Below are positions 8,447 to 18,425 of a stretch of DNA of 53,009 bases, piece after piece. Below the pieces are notes generated by a model. The model made no database searches. It saw nothing but the letters and a program-made list of their open reading frames with translations, and had not been told where the DNA came from. This DNA is from Rickettsiales bacterium. GTDB lineage: Bacteria; Pseudomonadota; Alphaproteobacteria; Rickettsiales; UBA1997. The first letter of the stretch is position 1. The number at the start of each line of letters is the position of its first letter. The stretch lies in NCBI GenBank assembly GCA_018969185.1, contig JAGWYT010000008.1, forward strand, positions 1-53,009. Direction: 5' to 3'. A program made the translations under genes and the position numbers.

Positions 8447-9697
8447 ATGAAATACGCAGCTTACAAAGAGATAAATAATCAAAATCAACTTCACGTTGAA
8501 AACGTGGCAATTGTTGATATTGCAGCTAAAGTGGGAACACCTTTTTATTGCTATTCGAAAAAAACTTTAATTGAAAATTATCAAAATTTTGCAAAAAGCT
8601 TTGCTGATATTGATCACAAAATTTGTTACGCAATTAAAGCGAATTGTAATATTCATATTGTGAAAACTCTTGCTGAGCTTGGATCTGGTATTGACGCGGT
8701 TTCAGCTGGTGAAATATTTCGTGCAATAAAAGCGGGAATTGATCCAAAAAAAATTGTTTTTGCCGGAGTTGGAAAAACAAGAGAAGAGGTCGGCTACGCG
8801 CTAAACGCTGGAGTTGAAGAATTTTCTGCAGAATCAGAAGCGGAAATTTTTCTTCTTAATGAAGTTGCAAGTTTTTTAAATAAAAAAATAAAACTTAGTT
8901 TAAGAGTTAATCCAAATGTTGATGCTAAAACTCACGACAAGATTTCAACTGGTCGTAAAGGTGATAAATTCGGTATCGATATTGATAAAGCGGAAAGAGT
9001 CTATGAAAAAGCCAAAATGCTGCCAGCAATTGAAATATATGGCATCTCAACTCATATCGGTTCACAAATTCTAGATCTTGAACCTTTTAGATTGGCTTTT
9101 TTAAAAGTGCGTGAGCTTTGCTTATCACTAAGAAAAAAAGGCTTTAACATTAGATCTCTTGATTTTGGTGGAGGTATTGGAATTTTATATAAGAATGAAA
9201 ATACTTTATTGATTAATGATTACGCCAAAATGATTAAAGAAATCATTAAAGATTTAAATGTGAAATTGACCATTGCACCGGGAAGAGCGATGGTTGGTAG
9301 TGCAGGACTAATGATTACAAGAGTTGTATATTTAAAAGAAACTGATGTTAAAAATTTTATAATTATTGATGCAGCGATGAATGATTTGATGCGTCCAGGG
9401 CTTTATGGATCTTATCATGAAGTTTTACCAGTAATTACAAAAAATGGCGAAAAGTCACAGTATGATTTAGTTGGTCCAGTTTGTGAAAGCACAGATGTAC
9501 TTGCTAAATCTCGTGATTTTATTGATCCGAAAGCAAATGATTTACTAGCATTTTTTAGCGCTGGTGCTTACGGATCTTCAATGTCTAATGAATATAATTG
9601 CCGTCCAATGATTCCTGAGGTTTTAGTTGATGGTAATGAATTTACTGTAATTCGTCGCCGGCCAAGTTTTGAAGAAATGTTGCGATTGGAAAATTAG
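8447..9697 (+). CDS. lysA: Diaminopimelate decarboxylase
   Basis: A 416-residue PLP enzyme that makes lysine from meso-diaminopimelate, the last step of lysine synthesis. The fold-type III barrel has CYAIKANCN with the PLP lysine near residue 62, THIGSQI, the phosphate-binding FGGGIGI, APGRAMVGSAG, and in the C-terminal domain the catalytic CESTDVLAKSR, then GAYGSSMSNEYNCRP. I chose the ATG at 8447 because the 33 bases upstream of it in frame belong to repeat C1 and add residues not found in the family; 8414 is the longer alternative. It lies downstream of shortened carB; no dap genes are nearby. Confidence 0.95.
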   Translation: MKYAAYKEINNQNQLHVENVAIVDIAAKVGTPFYCYSKKTLIENYQNFAKSFADIDHKICYAIKANCNIHIVKTLAELGSGIDAVSAGEIFRAIKAGIDPKKIVFAGVGKTREEVGYALNAGVEEFSAESEAEIFLLNEVASFLNKKIKLSLRVNPNVDAKTHDKISTGRKGDKFGIDIDKAERVYEKAKMLPAIEIYGISTHIGSQILDLEPFRLAFLKVRELCLSLRKKGFNIRSLDFGGGIGILYKNENTLLINDYAKMIKEIIKDLNVKLTIAPGRAMVGSAGLMITRVVYLKETDVKNFIIIDAAMNDLMRPGLYGSYHEVLPVITKNGEKSQYDLVGPVCESTDVLAKSRDFIDPKANDLLAFFSAGAYGSSMSNEYNCRPMIPEVLVDGNEFTVIRRRPSFEEMLRLEN

Positions 9698-9712
9698 TTT
9701 TAGTATTTCGCA

Positions 9713-9802
9713 AGAGATCCTTCACTGCGCTCAGGATGACACTGTGTTGTCATCTTGAGCCGTAGATTTTCTTTTACAAAATCTTGGCGAAACATCTCAT
9801 GA
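9713..9802. repeat. Family B palindrome, copy B2
   Basis: The copy reads agagatccttc...gctcaggatgaca, then tgtcatcttgagcc...ttggcgaaacatctcatgag. The two halves are inverted copies of each other. It fills most of the gap between lysA and dnaB. Confidence 0.75.
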
Positions 9803-9827
9803 GTTAGAAGCAAATTTTAAACAAAAA

Positions 9828-11279
9828 ATGTCTAAAGATTTAATTAAAGAAGAAATAGAACGTAAAGAACTCTTCAACATAGAAGCAGAGCAGGCAGTTC
9901 TTGGTACGATTATTCTAAATAACGAATATTTAAATCGTGTATCAGAATTCTTGCTTGAGGAACATTTTTACGAACCGGCTCATCAAAAAATCTATGCTCA
10001 AATTCAACATAATGTTGAGAAAATAAATATCATTGCCAATCAAATTACGTTAAAACAATTTTTTGAATCTGACCCTGCAGTTAAAGCAATTGGCGGTGCA
10101 ATTTATTTATCGACGCTTTTATCCAAAGCTTCTCAAATCATTGATATAGCGGATTACGGAAAATTAATTTATGACTTATCGCTAAAAAGAGAATTAGTGA
10201 TGATTGGCGAAGATATTGTTGTGAAGGCCTATAAAAGTGAAGAAACAACAAGTGCGGAAGAGCAAATTGAAGCGGCAGAAACAAGGCTATTTCATCTTAC
10301 AGAAAGTGGCGGCAGTAAAAAAGATTTTATAAATATTGCTTCTTCTCTAACTGAAACTTTGAAAAAAACTCACATTGCTAAAACTCGCGACAGCCACATT
10401 AGTGGGGTTTCAACGGGTTTTGTTGATTTAGATAAAATTCTAAGTGGTATGCAGCAATCAGATTTAATAATTCTTGCGGGGCGCCCGTCAATGGGTAAAA
10501 CTGCACTGGCAATTAACATTGCAGTTAAGGCTTGTGAATTTTTAAATAAGGATGCGAAAGAAAAAAAAGCGGTAGGATTCTTTTCGCTTGAAATGTCGGC
10601 AGATCAGCTTTCAGCAAGAATTCTTTCAATGAAAAGCAGTATTAATGCCACAAAGTTTAGAACTGGTCAGATTAATGAAATGGAATGGGAAGCCATTGCC
10701 AGAGATAGTGCTGAAATTTCAAAAATGCCATTTTTTATTGATGATACGCCAGCCCTTTCAATTGGCGCAATTAGAACCAGAGCCAGAAGATTGGTTAGAA
10801 AACACAATTTATCATTTTTACTAATTGATTATTTGCAATTAATTAGAGGAAGTTCTGAACGTTCTAAAGAAAATCGCGTGCAGGAAATTTCAGAAATTAC
10901 CCAAGGATTAAAAGCCATTGCTAAAGAATTTAATATTCCGGTTATAGCTTTGTCACAATTATCGCGTGCGGTTGAACAAAGAGAAGATAAAAGACCACAG
11001 CTTTCTGATCTTCGTGAATCAGGATCAATTGAGCAAGATGCTGACGTGGTGGCGTTTATTTATCGTGAAAGTTATTATCATGAAAGAAAAAAACCATCTG
11101 ATAGTGATAAAGAAAAATTAGAGATGTGGAGCCATAAGATGAGAGAAATAAGCCATGTAGCTGATGTAATAATTGCTAAGCAAAGAAATGGTCCAGTTGG
11201 AAGCGTTAGTTTGTTTTTCGATTCTGAATTTACAAGATTTGGTGATCTAGCACAAAGATCTGGAATTGTTTATGAGTAA
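9828..11279 (+). CDS. dnaB: Replicative DNA helicase DnaB
   Basis: A 483-residue hexameric 5'-3' helicase, normal length and without an intein. The N-terminal DnaB domain begins NIEAEQAVLGTIILNNEYL (about residues 17-35). The RecA-like motor has Walker A GRPSMGKTALA near residue 218, the FFSLEMSADQLSAR block, Walker B with FLLIDYLQLI, ALSQLSRAVEQREDKRP, and the arginine-finger end DLRESGSIEQDADVVAFIYR and IIAKQRNGPVG. It is followed by the SRP RNA and dnaX. Confidence 0.97.
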   Translation: MSKDLIKEEIERKELFNIEAEQAVLGTIILNNEYLNRVSEFLLEEHFYEPAHQKIYAQIQHNVEKINIIANQITLKQFFESDPAVKAIGGAIYLSTLLSKASQIIDIADYGKLIYDLSLKRELVMIGEDIVVKAYKSEETTSAEEQIEAAETRLFHLTESGGSKKDFINIASSLTETLKKTHIAKTRDSHISGVSTGFVDLDKILSGMQQSDLIILAGRPSMGKTALAINIAVKACEFLNKDAKEKKAVGFFSLEMSADQLSARILSMKSSINATKFRTGQINEMEWEAIARDSAEISKMPFFIDDTPALSIGAIRTRARRLVRKHNLSFLLIDYLQLIRGSSERSKENRVQEISEITQGLKAIAKEFNIPVIALSQLSRAVEQREDKRPQLSDLRESGSIEQDADVVAFIYRESYYHERKKPSDSDKEKLEMWSHKMREISHVADVIIAKQRNGPVGSVSLFFDSEFTRFGDLAQRSGIVYE

Positions 11280-11323
11280 ATTTTTCTGTTGCTAATTTAT
11301 AAAATATTCGCAAAATAATTTTT

Positions 11324-11411
11324 GGAAATAGTGTGGGCAGTTTGCTCATTAAAAGGGTCAGGTTCGAAAGAAAGCAGCCCATGGTTAGTTTAATTGGGTC
11401 ATGCTATTTCC
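11324..11411 (+). ncRNA. ffs: 4.5S RNA of the signal recognition particle (small bacterial type)
   Basis: The sequence ggtcaggttcgaaagaaagc at 11356-11375, followed by agccc, matches the highly conserved SRP domain IV, whose E. coli form is GGTCAGGTCCGGAAGGAAGC. The symmetric and asymmetric loop bases recognised by Ffh are present. Outer arms ggaaatag (11324-11331) and ctatttcc (11404-11411) pair perfectly, and attaaa/tttaat pair further in, giving a hairpin of about 88 bases. The RNA binds Ffh and targets nascent membrane proteins to FtsY. Location just upstream of dnaX is a known conserved arrangement for this RNA. The exact ends are inferred from pairing. Confidence 0.88.
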
Positions 11412-11529
11412 GCCTCTGCTGTAAATTATAACACTAACTTTTGCTTCAAGCTGCTTAGATATTTTTTTGCAAAAGCGTGTTAAAATTTATAACATTCACT
11501 GTCTGAACATTTTAAGTGACCTCTTAATA

Positions 11530-12795
11530 ATGAATTCTTATCTTGTCCTTGCTCGCAAATATCGTCCGCAGAATTTCAGCGAATTGGTTGGACAAGAAGT
11601 TTTGGTCACAACTCTCACTAATTCAATAAAAAATAATCGTCTGCATCACGCTTATATCCTCACTGGAATTCGTGGTGTTGGAAAAACAACAACGGCAAGA
11701 ATTGTTGCTAAAACTCTTAACTGCACCAATAAAGAATCTGCTGCAAGTGCTTGTGGAGTTTGTGATAACTGCACCTCGATTACTGCTTCAAAACATCAAG
11801 ATGTAATTGAAATTGATGCAGCAAGCAGAACTGGTGTTGATGATATCCGTGAAATTATTGATTCCATAGCCTATGCACCGGTTATGGCTGCTTACAAAAT
11901 TTACATCATTGATGAAGTTCACATGTTAAGTAACAATGCTTTCAACGCCTTGTTAAAAACTTTGGAAGAACCTCCTGCTCATGTAAAATTCATTTTTGCA
12001 ACAACAGAAATTAGAAAAGTTCCAATCACAATTTTGTCACGTTGTCAAAGGTTTGATTTAAGAAGACTTGATGAAAATGAAATTTCAAATCATTTAAAAA
12101 ATATTTTAAGTAAAGAAAATTTAAAAGCCGATGAGCAAGCTTTAGAGCTTATTGCCAAGACTTCGGAAGGTTCAGTGAGAGATTCTTTATCACTTCTTGA
12201 TCAGGCATTATCGAACAATAATCATCAAGAATTATTACCTTTTGATGTGGTTGAAAAAATGCTTGGTTTAAATGATAGAATAAAAGTAATTGAGCTTTTT
12301 GAAACTTTATTGCTTGGTGATTTTTCTGCAGCAATTGCAAAATTTAATGCTCTTTATTCTTATTCTTCAGATATTTTACAATTAATTTCAGACTTGATGG
12401 AAATTACTCATAAAGTGACTTCGTGTAAGTTAATTAAAGGATACAAGCTTGATGGTTATTCAAAATTCCAACAAGAAAAAATCAATGAAATTGCAAAAAA
12501 AATCTCTCTTTCTTCTATAACCAGAATATGGCAAATGTTGCTTAAAGGAAATTCCGAAATAGCATTTTCTGATATGCAGAAAGCGGCTTTTGAAATGTTG
12601 ATTGCAAGAATTTGTCATTTAGTGGCATTACCAGATTTGAAAAATCAACTTCTTGATTTATCCGCTTCAAAAAATTATCAAGATGAAAAAAATGTTGTTT
12701 TAGAGAAAAAAACTATTGCTGAAAAAACTAATGGAATTAATGATGATATGGTGAATGAGATACTGCGAAATTTTGAAGGTGCTAAGATAGTTTAA
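11530..12795 (+). CDS. dnaX: DNA polymerase III clamp-loader subunit DnaX (compact form)
   Basis: A 421-residue AAA+ clamp-loader subunit. It starts at MNSYLVLARKYRPQNFSELV, the typical DnaX N-terminus; upstream codons in frame (to 11467) look non-native. Visible parts: Walker A GIRGVGKTTTAR, zinc ligands CTNKESAASACGVCDNC, Walker B IIDEVHMLSNNAFNALLKTL, sensor ATTEIRKVPITILSRCQRF. E. coli tau has 643 residues and gamma 431. The last residues (MVNEILRNFEGAKIV) resemble the 'FPGA-I' block found at the extreme C-terminus of alphaproteobacterial DnaX. I therefore read it as complete but missing much of the tau-specific region rather than cut off. A family B repeat starts nine bases after the stop. 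Confidence 0.93.
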   Translation: MNSYLVLARKYRPQNFSELVGQEVLVTTLTNSIKNNRLHHAYILTGIRGVGKTTTARIVAKTLNCTNKESAASACGVCDNCTSITASKHQDVIEIDAASRTGVDDIREIIDSIAYAPVMAAYKIYIIDEVHMLSNNAFNALLKTLEEPPAHVKFIFATTEIRKVPITILSRCQRFDLRRLDENEISNHLKNILSKENLKADEQALELIAKTSEGSVRDSLSLLDQALSNNNHQELLPFDVVEKMLGLNDRIKVIELFETLLLGDFSAAIAKFNALYSYSSDILQLISDLMEITHKVTSCKLIKGYKLDGYSKFQQEKINEIAKKISLSSITRIWQMLLKGNSEIAFSDMQKAAFEMLIARICHLVALPDLKNQLLDLSASKNYQDEKNVVLEKKTIAEKTNGINDDMVNEILRNFEGAKIV

Positions 12796-12803
12796 TCTAT
12801 CCT

Positions 12804-12917
12804 GTGTCATCTTGAGACATAGAGTTTGTTTTACAAACTCTTGGCGAAAGATCTCATGAGCAGAAAGAGATCTTTCGCTCACAGTCACTAAAAGTGACTG
12901 TATAGCTCAGGATTACA
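12804..12917. repeat. Family B palindrome, copy B3
   Basis: tgtcatcttgagac...ttggcgaaagatctcatgag is followed by gagatctttcgctcacagtcac, a small stem agtcactaaaagtgact, and gctcaggatta. Arms are complementary over most of their length. The inner cagtcactaaaagtgactgt-type stem is shared with copy B6 at 32111. Confidence 0.75.
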
Positions 12918-12977
12918 TAGGGGTGGGTTTTAAAAATAACTTAGTTTAGCCAAACAAATAATTTTTAAATTTTTAAT

Positions 12978-14045
12978 ATGACAGAGCAACAAGAACAAAA
13001 TAAAATTAAAATTCTTTGCGTAGAAGACGAACAAGAAATTCGTGAAAATATTGCTGAAATACTTCGTGATGAAGGCTATGAAGTTTTTGAAGCTGAGAAT
13101 GGTAAAGTAGGTTTTAATATTTTTACCAAAAATAGACCGGATCTTGTAATCTCTGATATCATGATGCCAGAGGTTGATGGTTATGCTTTGCTTAAGATGA
13201 TTCGTGAAGGAAAAAACATCAAAAACAATCTTGTTCCTTTTATTTTTCTTACTGCTTTGGGACAAAAAGATAACGTGATTAAAGGTGTTAATTTATCGGC
13301 GAATGATTATTTGGTGAAGCCAATTGATTTTGATTTGATGATTGCCAAGATCAAAGAAAAAACTGCTAACGCCGCTAAATTACAGGATTTCCACAATCGT
13401 AACATTAAAAATATTAAGCACCAAGTTTCAACAGTTTTACCAAATGAGCTTTTTTCGTACCTTGATGTTATTACACAAGTGTCAAAAATGTTAAAAGATG
13501 AGCCTTATGGGGCCTTACCTCACCGTCGTTATTTGGATGATATCAATAAAATTTATCTTAATGCTTTAAAGCTTAAGAGCTCAATTACTAACTCTCTTGA
13601 TGAGAATGTTATTGATAACAAACTTGATGTTGAAGAAGAAATTTTTGACATGACTGAGTTTTTAGATGGCTTTATTGCAACGCTTAGCGACAAATTCAAA
13701 AGCAAAATTAAATTTGATCATCCTTTTGAAAGTGAATTATTACCAAGAGTAAAATTTGATAAAGTTATATTTCATGATGCTTTGAAGAAAATTTTATCTG
13801 GAATATTTAAGGCTGACATAAATGCAGAAATTAATATTACTATAATGATTGATCACTTTGATCAAATGGCGATAATTTTTTATTTAAACACAAATCTTGC
13901 TGATGCAAATATTGCTTCAAAATTAGATGAGCAGCATGTTAAGAGCGTTCTTGATAAGCAAAGCTGCTTGTTTGAAGTTTCTGAAGGAAAAGAAAAAAAT
14001 GCGGTTTTATTTATACCTTCTTTCCGTTTGGTTACAAGATCGTAA
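12978..14045 (+). CDS. Response-regulator receiver fused to a degenerate histidine-kinase core
   Basis: 355 residues. The receiver domain (about 10-128) is complete: acidic pocket E16/D17, phospho-acceptor D60 in VISDIMMPEVDGY, T92 in FLTAL and K114 in YLVKPID. The rest (about 140-355) is not a DNA-binding output domain. Residues 145-208 align with a HisKA dimerisation domain of the alphaproteobacterial type: PNELFSYLDVITQVSKML against SHELRTPLNAIIGFSEMM, then EPYGALPHRRYLDDINKIY against E-FGPL-HPRY-EYA-DIH. The His position holds Asn156. A following ATPase-like stretch lacks recognisable N and G boxes. It is probably a phosphorylation-responsive adaptor rather than a kinase (inference). asmA-like gene follows after 20 bases. 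Confidence 0.85.
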   Translation: MTEQQEQNKIKILCVEDEQEIRENIAEILRDEGYEVFEAENGKVGFNIFTKNRPDLVISDIMMPEVDGYALLKMIREGKNIKNNLVPFIFLTALGQKDNVIKGVNLSANDYLVKPIDFDLMIAKIKEKTANAAKLQDFHNRNIKNIKHQVSTVLPNELFSYLDVITQVSKMLKDEPYGALPHRRYLDDINKIYLNALKLKSSITNSLDENVIDNKLDVEEEIFDMTEFLDGFIATLSDKFKSKIKFDHPFESELLPRVKFDKVIFHDALKKILSGIFKADINAEINITIMIDHFDQMAIIFYLNTNLADANIASKLDEQHVKSVLDKQSCLFEVSEGKEKNAVLFIPSFRLVTRS

Positions 14046-14065
14046 GATTATGATGAGAAATAAAA

Positions 14066-17065
14066 ATGTTTAAAAAAAAACATCGTTTCAAACCTGCTAT
14101 AACGTTTTTTAAGAAGAAATCATCGCGTAATAAAAAACATTCTTCTCTTTTAGATATCCAAATAAATTCCACAGAGATAAAGAAAAAAATTGGTTTATTT
14201 TATAAATCCAGTTTTTTTCTTTTTCTGATATCTTTTGTAACTCTTTTCTATTTTTTGGTTCTGGTTTCAACTGCGCCAAAGTCATTTCCTTTTGTAACTC
14301 ACAAAATTGAGAATTATTTTAAAGAAAAAGTTGGTCGAGATTCTACAATTAAAGACAGCCACATAAGCTTCACACGTTACGGAACAATAAAAGTTGCAAT
14401 TGATGAATTACATCTTCTCTATTTAGCACCGCAAGCAAAGGAAGAACAGAAATTTACTATTCCAAAAATTGAAGCTGAAATATCATTACTTAATGTTTTA
14501 TTCCTTTATTTTAAACCATCAAAAGTAAAAATTATTAATCCAAAAATTGTTATTAATAATAAGCAAGATGAGGTTGCTAATTTATCAAGTGAAGAAGTTT
14601 ATGAAACAAGCTCAAAAGACTTAGTCGAAACAATATTTAACGCTATTAAATTTGAAAGTAATCCGATCAAAAATTTTGAAATAGAAAATGCTGAATTTTT
14701 ATTAAAAGGAAAAAATGCTGATAGAAAAATTTTGATTAAAAAATCACAGATTAAATCAAAATTAAAAAATGATATTTTAACTATAGATTCAATAAATCAA
14801 ATCAGTTTTGATGAAACTAAGCCTGATGTAAATTTTAACGCCAGCTGTAATTTAGAGCATCACGACTCTTTAAAATGTGGATTAAATATTGCCAATTTTG
14901 AGGCAAGATCAATTGTTGATCTTCATCCGAAATTAAAATTTTTAGAACAAATTGATTCCTCATTTAATATTGCTTCTTCCTTCTCTTTTGATCAACAAGG
15001 TTTAAGTAATTTAATTTTTAAAGTAAAATCAGCAAAAGGTAGTTTTGAATTTCCTGAATTTTTTAGTCAAAAAATGCATTTTACAGATTTAACAATTAAT
15101 GGTGAATATCATTCTGACTTAGGTATATTAAGCTTTTCTGAGGTTAGCACTAATTTTATCAGTAAAGGAAACGTCGCTAATTTAAATATGTCTGCTGCTT
15201 TTTCTGATCTTAAAGATCCAGAAAATATGACCTCAAGTTTTGATATAAAATTGAAAAATGTTTTAAATGATGAAATGGAGAAATTTTGGCCAAGTTTTCT
15301 ACATCATAATGGAATTAGAGAATGGGTGATTAAGCATGTTAGTGGTGGTATGATTGAGGATGCATATGCTAAATTTATTATCAAAAAAAATGGTGAAAAT
15401 CATGATTTAGAGAAGATTGATTCTAAAATTGCATTTTCTGGTTTTGATCTTAATTATGATAAAAATTTTCCTCAAATTACGGATATTAAAGGTGTAGCAA
15501 CTTTTAGTAAAAATGACATGAAAATCTTGATTTCAGATGGTCGTGTTTTAGGTAGCAAAATTTCTGATACTATGGTTGAAATCCCTGATTTTACTGCTCA
15601 TATTCCGGTTTTAAATATTTCTGGTAAATCTCAGGGTCATGCTTCTGATTCATTGAAACACGCTGATAATAGTAAAGAATTTGCAAGTGAAGTTGAAAAA
15701 TATTTAAATGGAGATTCGCAAAATAATTTTGATATTCGTGTTCCTTTAAGTGCAAAAATAGCATTGAAAGATTCTTACGTTTCTATTGATTCCACAATCT
15801 CTAATCTAAAAAATGACTATGTAAATGGTGATGTAAAAATTACAACTAAGAAGGATATAAAAAGTAACGATTTTATTACGAAAATTGATTTGAATGCGGC
15901 AAACCTGAATTATAAGGCTATTGATGTGGAAAAAAAATCGGGAATTAGAGGTGGTCTTGATCTAACTATTTCTTTTGCAAAACCAAATCAAATGGAGTTG
16001 AAGAATATTTCTTTATGGAAAAATGAATCCTTAACGAAGTCCGCAAATAAAACGTCAAACATCTCTGGAAACATTGGTTTCAACATGTCACCTCTATCTA
16101 TTTCATCAGTGAATATAAAAAATTATAATTTTGGAAAAAATGATTATTCAATTTCCTATTCAGCTGATAAAAAATCTTCTTCGCAAAAAATTTCAATAAA
16201 AGGAAAAGCTCTTAATTTAGAACCATTTATTGAGAATAAAGTTTCTGTTGGTTCTGGCGCTGGATTATCACGAACAGAAATACAAATTTCTCTTGGTAAG
16301 TTAGGGCTTGTTAAGAATAAGGCTATACGTAATTTATCATTTTATTTAAATTGTTCTGGCGGTTTTTGTTATAATGGAACTATCAAGGGTAATTATGCTA
16401 AAAATTACTTGATTGTCTTTCAGATAAATAAAAAAGCTGAAAATGATTTTTCAGAAGTTAGCGGAAGAATTAGCGATATTGGCTATTTAGCTGAAGGTTT
16501 CGGTATTTCAGATAAAGTTTTAGGTGGCGATGTTAAAATTAATTTTATCAATAAATCAGTTAATCAAAGACCAGTCTTAACTGGCGATATTTCAATTGAT
16601 GATGATATCACAATTTTTGAAAGTGCGGCGGTAAAAAAATTATCCAGCAATGATTTGTTTTCTTCAGTTAAAGATAAAATATTTTCTAGTGAAAAAATAA
16701 TTTTTGATTCAGTAAAAATTGAGTTTGATTTGCAAGATCGCATGTTAAATCTCAAGTCTCTTGTCGCCAATAATTACAAGATTGGAATTACTGCTAAAGG
16801 TGTGATGAATCTTAGCGATAACACTTACCAAATTCGTGGTATGATTATTCCAGGATTTATTATTAATAATCTTTTTGGTATTGGAAAAATTCCAATTCTT
16901 GGTAATGTGGTTAGTGGTTTATTGACTGGAGGTGAGGGTGGAGGATTGTTTGGAATTCGTTATGAATATGTGAAGAGAAAAGGTGATTTAGAACCTAAAT
17001 TTGATACTAATAAGGTTTCGGCATTTGTGCCTACTACCATCAGAAATTTGTTTGATGAAATTTAA
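14066..17065 (+). CDS. AsmA-like / DUF3971-type envelope protein
   Basis: A 999-residue protein with one N-terminal membrane segment ([19 protein letters not shown], about residues 50-70) and a very long beta-rich periplasmic part. The C-terminal 120 residues match the AsmA-like C-terminal pattern: [21 protein letters not shown], then [34 protein letters not shown], and [14 protein letters not shown]. AsmA/TamB/YhdP relatives bridge the inner and outer membranes and are linked to phospholipid transport and outer-membrane homeostasis. Its last 11 bases overlap the start of trmFO, so the two are translationally linked, and the receiver-pseudokinase gene lies just upstream on the same strand. 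Confidence 0.85.
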   Translation: MFKKKHRFKPAITFFKKKSSRNKKHSSLLDIQINSTEIKKKIGLFYKSSFFLFLISFVTLFYFLVLVSTAPKSFPFVTHKIENYFKEKVGRDSTIKDSHISFTRYGTIKVAIDELHLLYLAPQAKEEQKFTIPKIEAEISLLNVLFLYFKPSKVKIINPKIVINNKQDEVANLSSEEVYETSSKDLVETIFNAIKFESNPIKNFEIENAEFLLKGKNADRKILIKKSQIKSKLKNDILTIDSINQISFDETKPDVNFNASCNLEHHDSLKCGLNIANFEARSIVDLHPKLKFLEQIDSSFNIASSFSFDQQGLSNLIFKVKSAKGSFEFPEFFSQKMHFTDLTINGEYHSDLGILSFSEVSTNFISKGNVANLNMSAAFSDLKDPENMTSSFDIKLKNVLNDEMEKFWPSFLHHNGIREWVIKHVSGGMIEDAYAKFIIKKNGENHDLEKIDSKIAFSGFDLNYDKNFPQITDIKGVATFSKNDMKILISDGRVLGSKISDTMVEIPDFTAHIPVLNISGKSQGHASDSLKHADNSKEFASEVEKYLNGDSQNNFDIRVPLSAKIALKDSYVSIDSTISNLKNDYVNGDVKITTKKDIKSNDFITKIDLNAANLNYKAIDVEKKSGIRGGLDLTISFAKPNQMELKNISLWKNESLTKSANKTSNISGNIGFNMSPLSISSVNIKNYNFGKNDYSISYSADKKSSSQKISIKGKALNLEPFIENKVSVGSGAGLSRTEIQISLGKLGLVKNKAIRNLSFYLNCSGGFCYNGTIKGNYAKNYLIVFQINKKAENDFSEVSGRISDIGYLAEGFGISDKVLGGDVKINFINKSVNQRPVLTGDISIDDDITIFESAAVKKLSSNDLFSSVKDKIFSSEKIIFDSVKIEFDLQDRMLNLKSLVANNYKIGITAKGVMNLSDNTYQIRGMIIPGFIINNLFGIGKIPILGNVVSGLLTGGEGGGLFGIRYEYVKRKGDLEPKFDTNKVSAFVPTTIRNLFDEI

Positions 17066-18425
17066 TATAACAAAAGTAAATATAATTGGCGCTGGACTTG
17101 CTGGATCAGAGGCCGCATGGCAATTAGCAAAAAGAGGAATAGAAGTTGAGATTTTTGAAATGCGTGATGAAACGCGTAAAACTTTTGCGCATAGAACTGC
17201 AGATTTTGCTGAATTAGTCTGTTCAAATTCTTTGAGAAGTGATGATGTTAATACTGCAATTGGCTTATTGCATCAAGAAATGCGTTTGCTTGATTCTTTA
17301 ATTATGCGCTCTGCTGATTTAAATAAAATTCCCGCTGGATCAGCTTTGGCAGTTGATCGCGAAGGTTTTTCTAAATTTATTGAAGGTGAACTTTTAGCAA
17401 CTAAAAAAGTAAAAATTTCACGTAAAGAAATTTCTGAATTGCCAATTAATTCAAATGAAAAATGGATTATTGCAACAGGTCCTCTTACTTCAGATTTACT
17501 TAGTAAATCAATTTTAAAATATTCAGGAGAAGAACATTTAGCATTTTTTGATGCCATTGCACCAATTGTGTTTAAAGACTCAATTGATTTTGAAAAGGCT
17601 TGGTTTCAGTCTCGTTATGATAAAGGAAATAGCACTGATTACATAAATTGTCCTCTTAATAAAGAGCAATATTATGAATTTATTAATGATATTTTAGCTG
17701 CAGAAAAATCTGAATTTAAAGAATGGGAAAGAGACACGCCTTATTTTGACGGTTGTTTGCCAATTGAAGTAATGGCAGAAAGAGGTCTTGATACTTTAAG
17801 ATATGGGCCGATGAAACCAGTTGGTTTAACTAATCCGCATTTCCCAAAATCTCCTGAAGGCACACCAATAAAAAATCGTTTAGAAAAAGCTTACGCTATT
17901 GTGCAATTGCGCCAAGATAATAAAATCGGCACTTTATATAACATTGTTGGTTTTCAAACTAAAATGAAATATGGTGATCAACAAAGAATTTTTAAAAAAA
18001 TTCCCGGCTTAGAAAATGCTGAATTTGCAAGGTTTGGTGGCATTCATCGTAACACTTTTTTAAATTCGCCAAAATTGTTAGATGAGTTTTTACATTTTAA
18101 AAATTTTTCTAATATTTATTTTGCGGGGCAGGTGACGGGAGTTGAAGGTTATGTTGAATCAGCAGCGATGGGGCTTTTAGCGGGAATTTTTGCAGCTAGT
18201 GAAATTTCTAATAAGGCATTATCTAAGCCAAATGCGAAAACTGCAATTGGCGCGCTTTTAAATCACATTACTTGTGGTCATGAAGGTCTTGACTTTCAAC
18301 CAATGAATGTAAATTTTGGATTGTTTGAAAATTTAGAAGAGAAAACTAAAAAATTAGATCGTAAAGCGGCTTATTCAGCAAGAGCTTTGCAGGAATTAAC
18401 AAATTGGATAAATTTTGATGAATAA
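17055..18425 (+). CDS. trmFO: Folate-dependent tRNA (U54) methyltransferase TrmFO
   Basis: A 456-residue FAD enzyme that makes 5-methyluridine at tRNA position 54 using methylenetetrahydrofolate. The ATG at 17055 gives the canonical start: [20 protein letters not shown] is the FAD-binding GxGxxG. Further signatures are [77 protein letters not shown] and [20 protein letters not shown]. The reading frame can be extended upstream to 17001, but those codons overlap the AsmA-like gene and are not family-like. Overlaps with both neighbours (11 bases before, 8 after) indicate one operon. Confidence 0.96.
   Translation: MKFNITKVNIIGAGLAGSEAAWQLAKRGIEVEIFEMRDETRKTFAHRTADFAELVCSNSLRSDDVNTAIGLLHQEMRLLDSLIMRSADLNKIPAGSALAVDREGFSKFIEGELLATKKVKISRKEISELPINSNEKWIIATGPLTSDLLSKSILKYSGEEHLAFFDAIAPIVFKDSIDFEKAWFQSRYDKGNSTDYINCPLNKEQYYEFINDILAAEKSEFKEWERDTPYFDGCLPIEVMAERGLDTLRYGPMKPVGLTNPHFPKSPEGTPIKNRLEKAYAIVQLRQDNKIGTLYNIVGFQTKMKYGDQQRIFKKIPGLENAEFARFGGIHRNTFLNSPKLLDEFLHFKNFSNIYFAGQVTGVEGYVESAAMGLLAGIFAASEISNKALSKPNAKTAIGALLNHITCGHEGLDFQPMNVNFGLFENLEEKTKKLDRKAAYSARALQELTNWINFDE

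Noticed and set aside
12680-12760. Possible programmed frameshift site in dnaX (runs of A near the 3' end)
   Set aside because: The zero-frame protein already ends with a conserved-looking C-terminal motif, and A-runs are common in this AT-rich DNA; no stimulatory hairpin or upstream SD was apparent.
12930-13265. 111-residue antisense open frame over the receiver gene
   Set aside because: It overlaps a clear receiver domain in full, has low-complexity Phe/Ile composition and no independent support.
17001-17054. Longer trmFO start
   Set aside because: The added codons lie within the AsmA-like gene and do not match the TrmFO family, which begins just before the FAD-binding motif.
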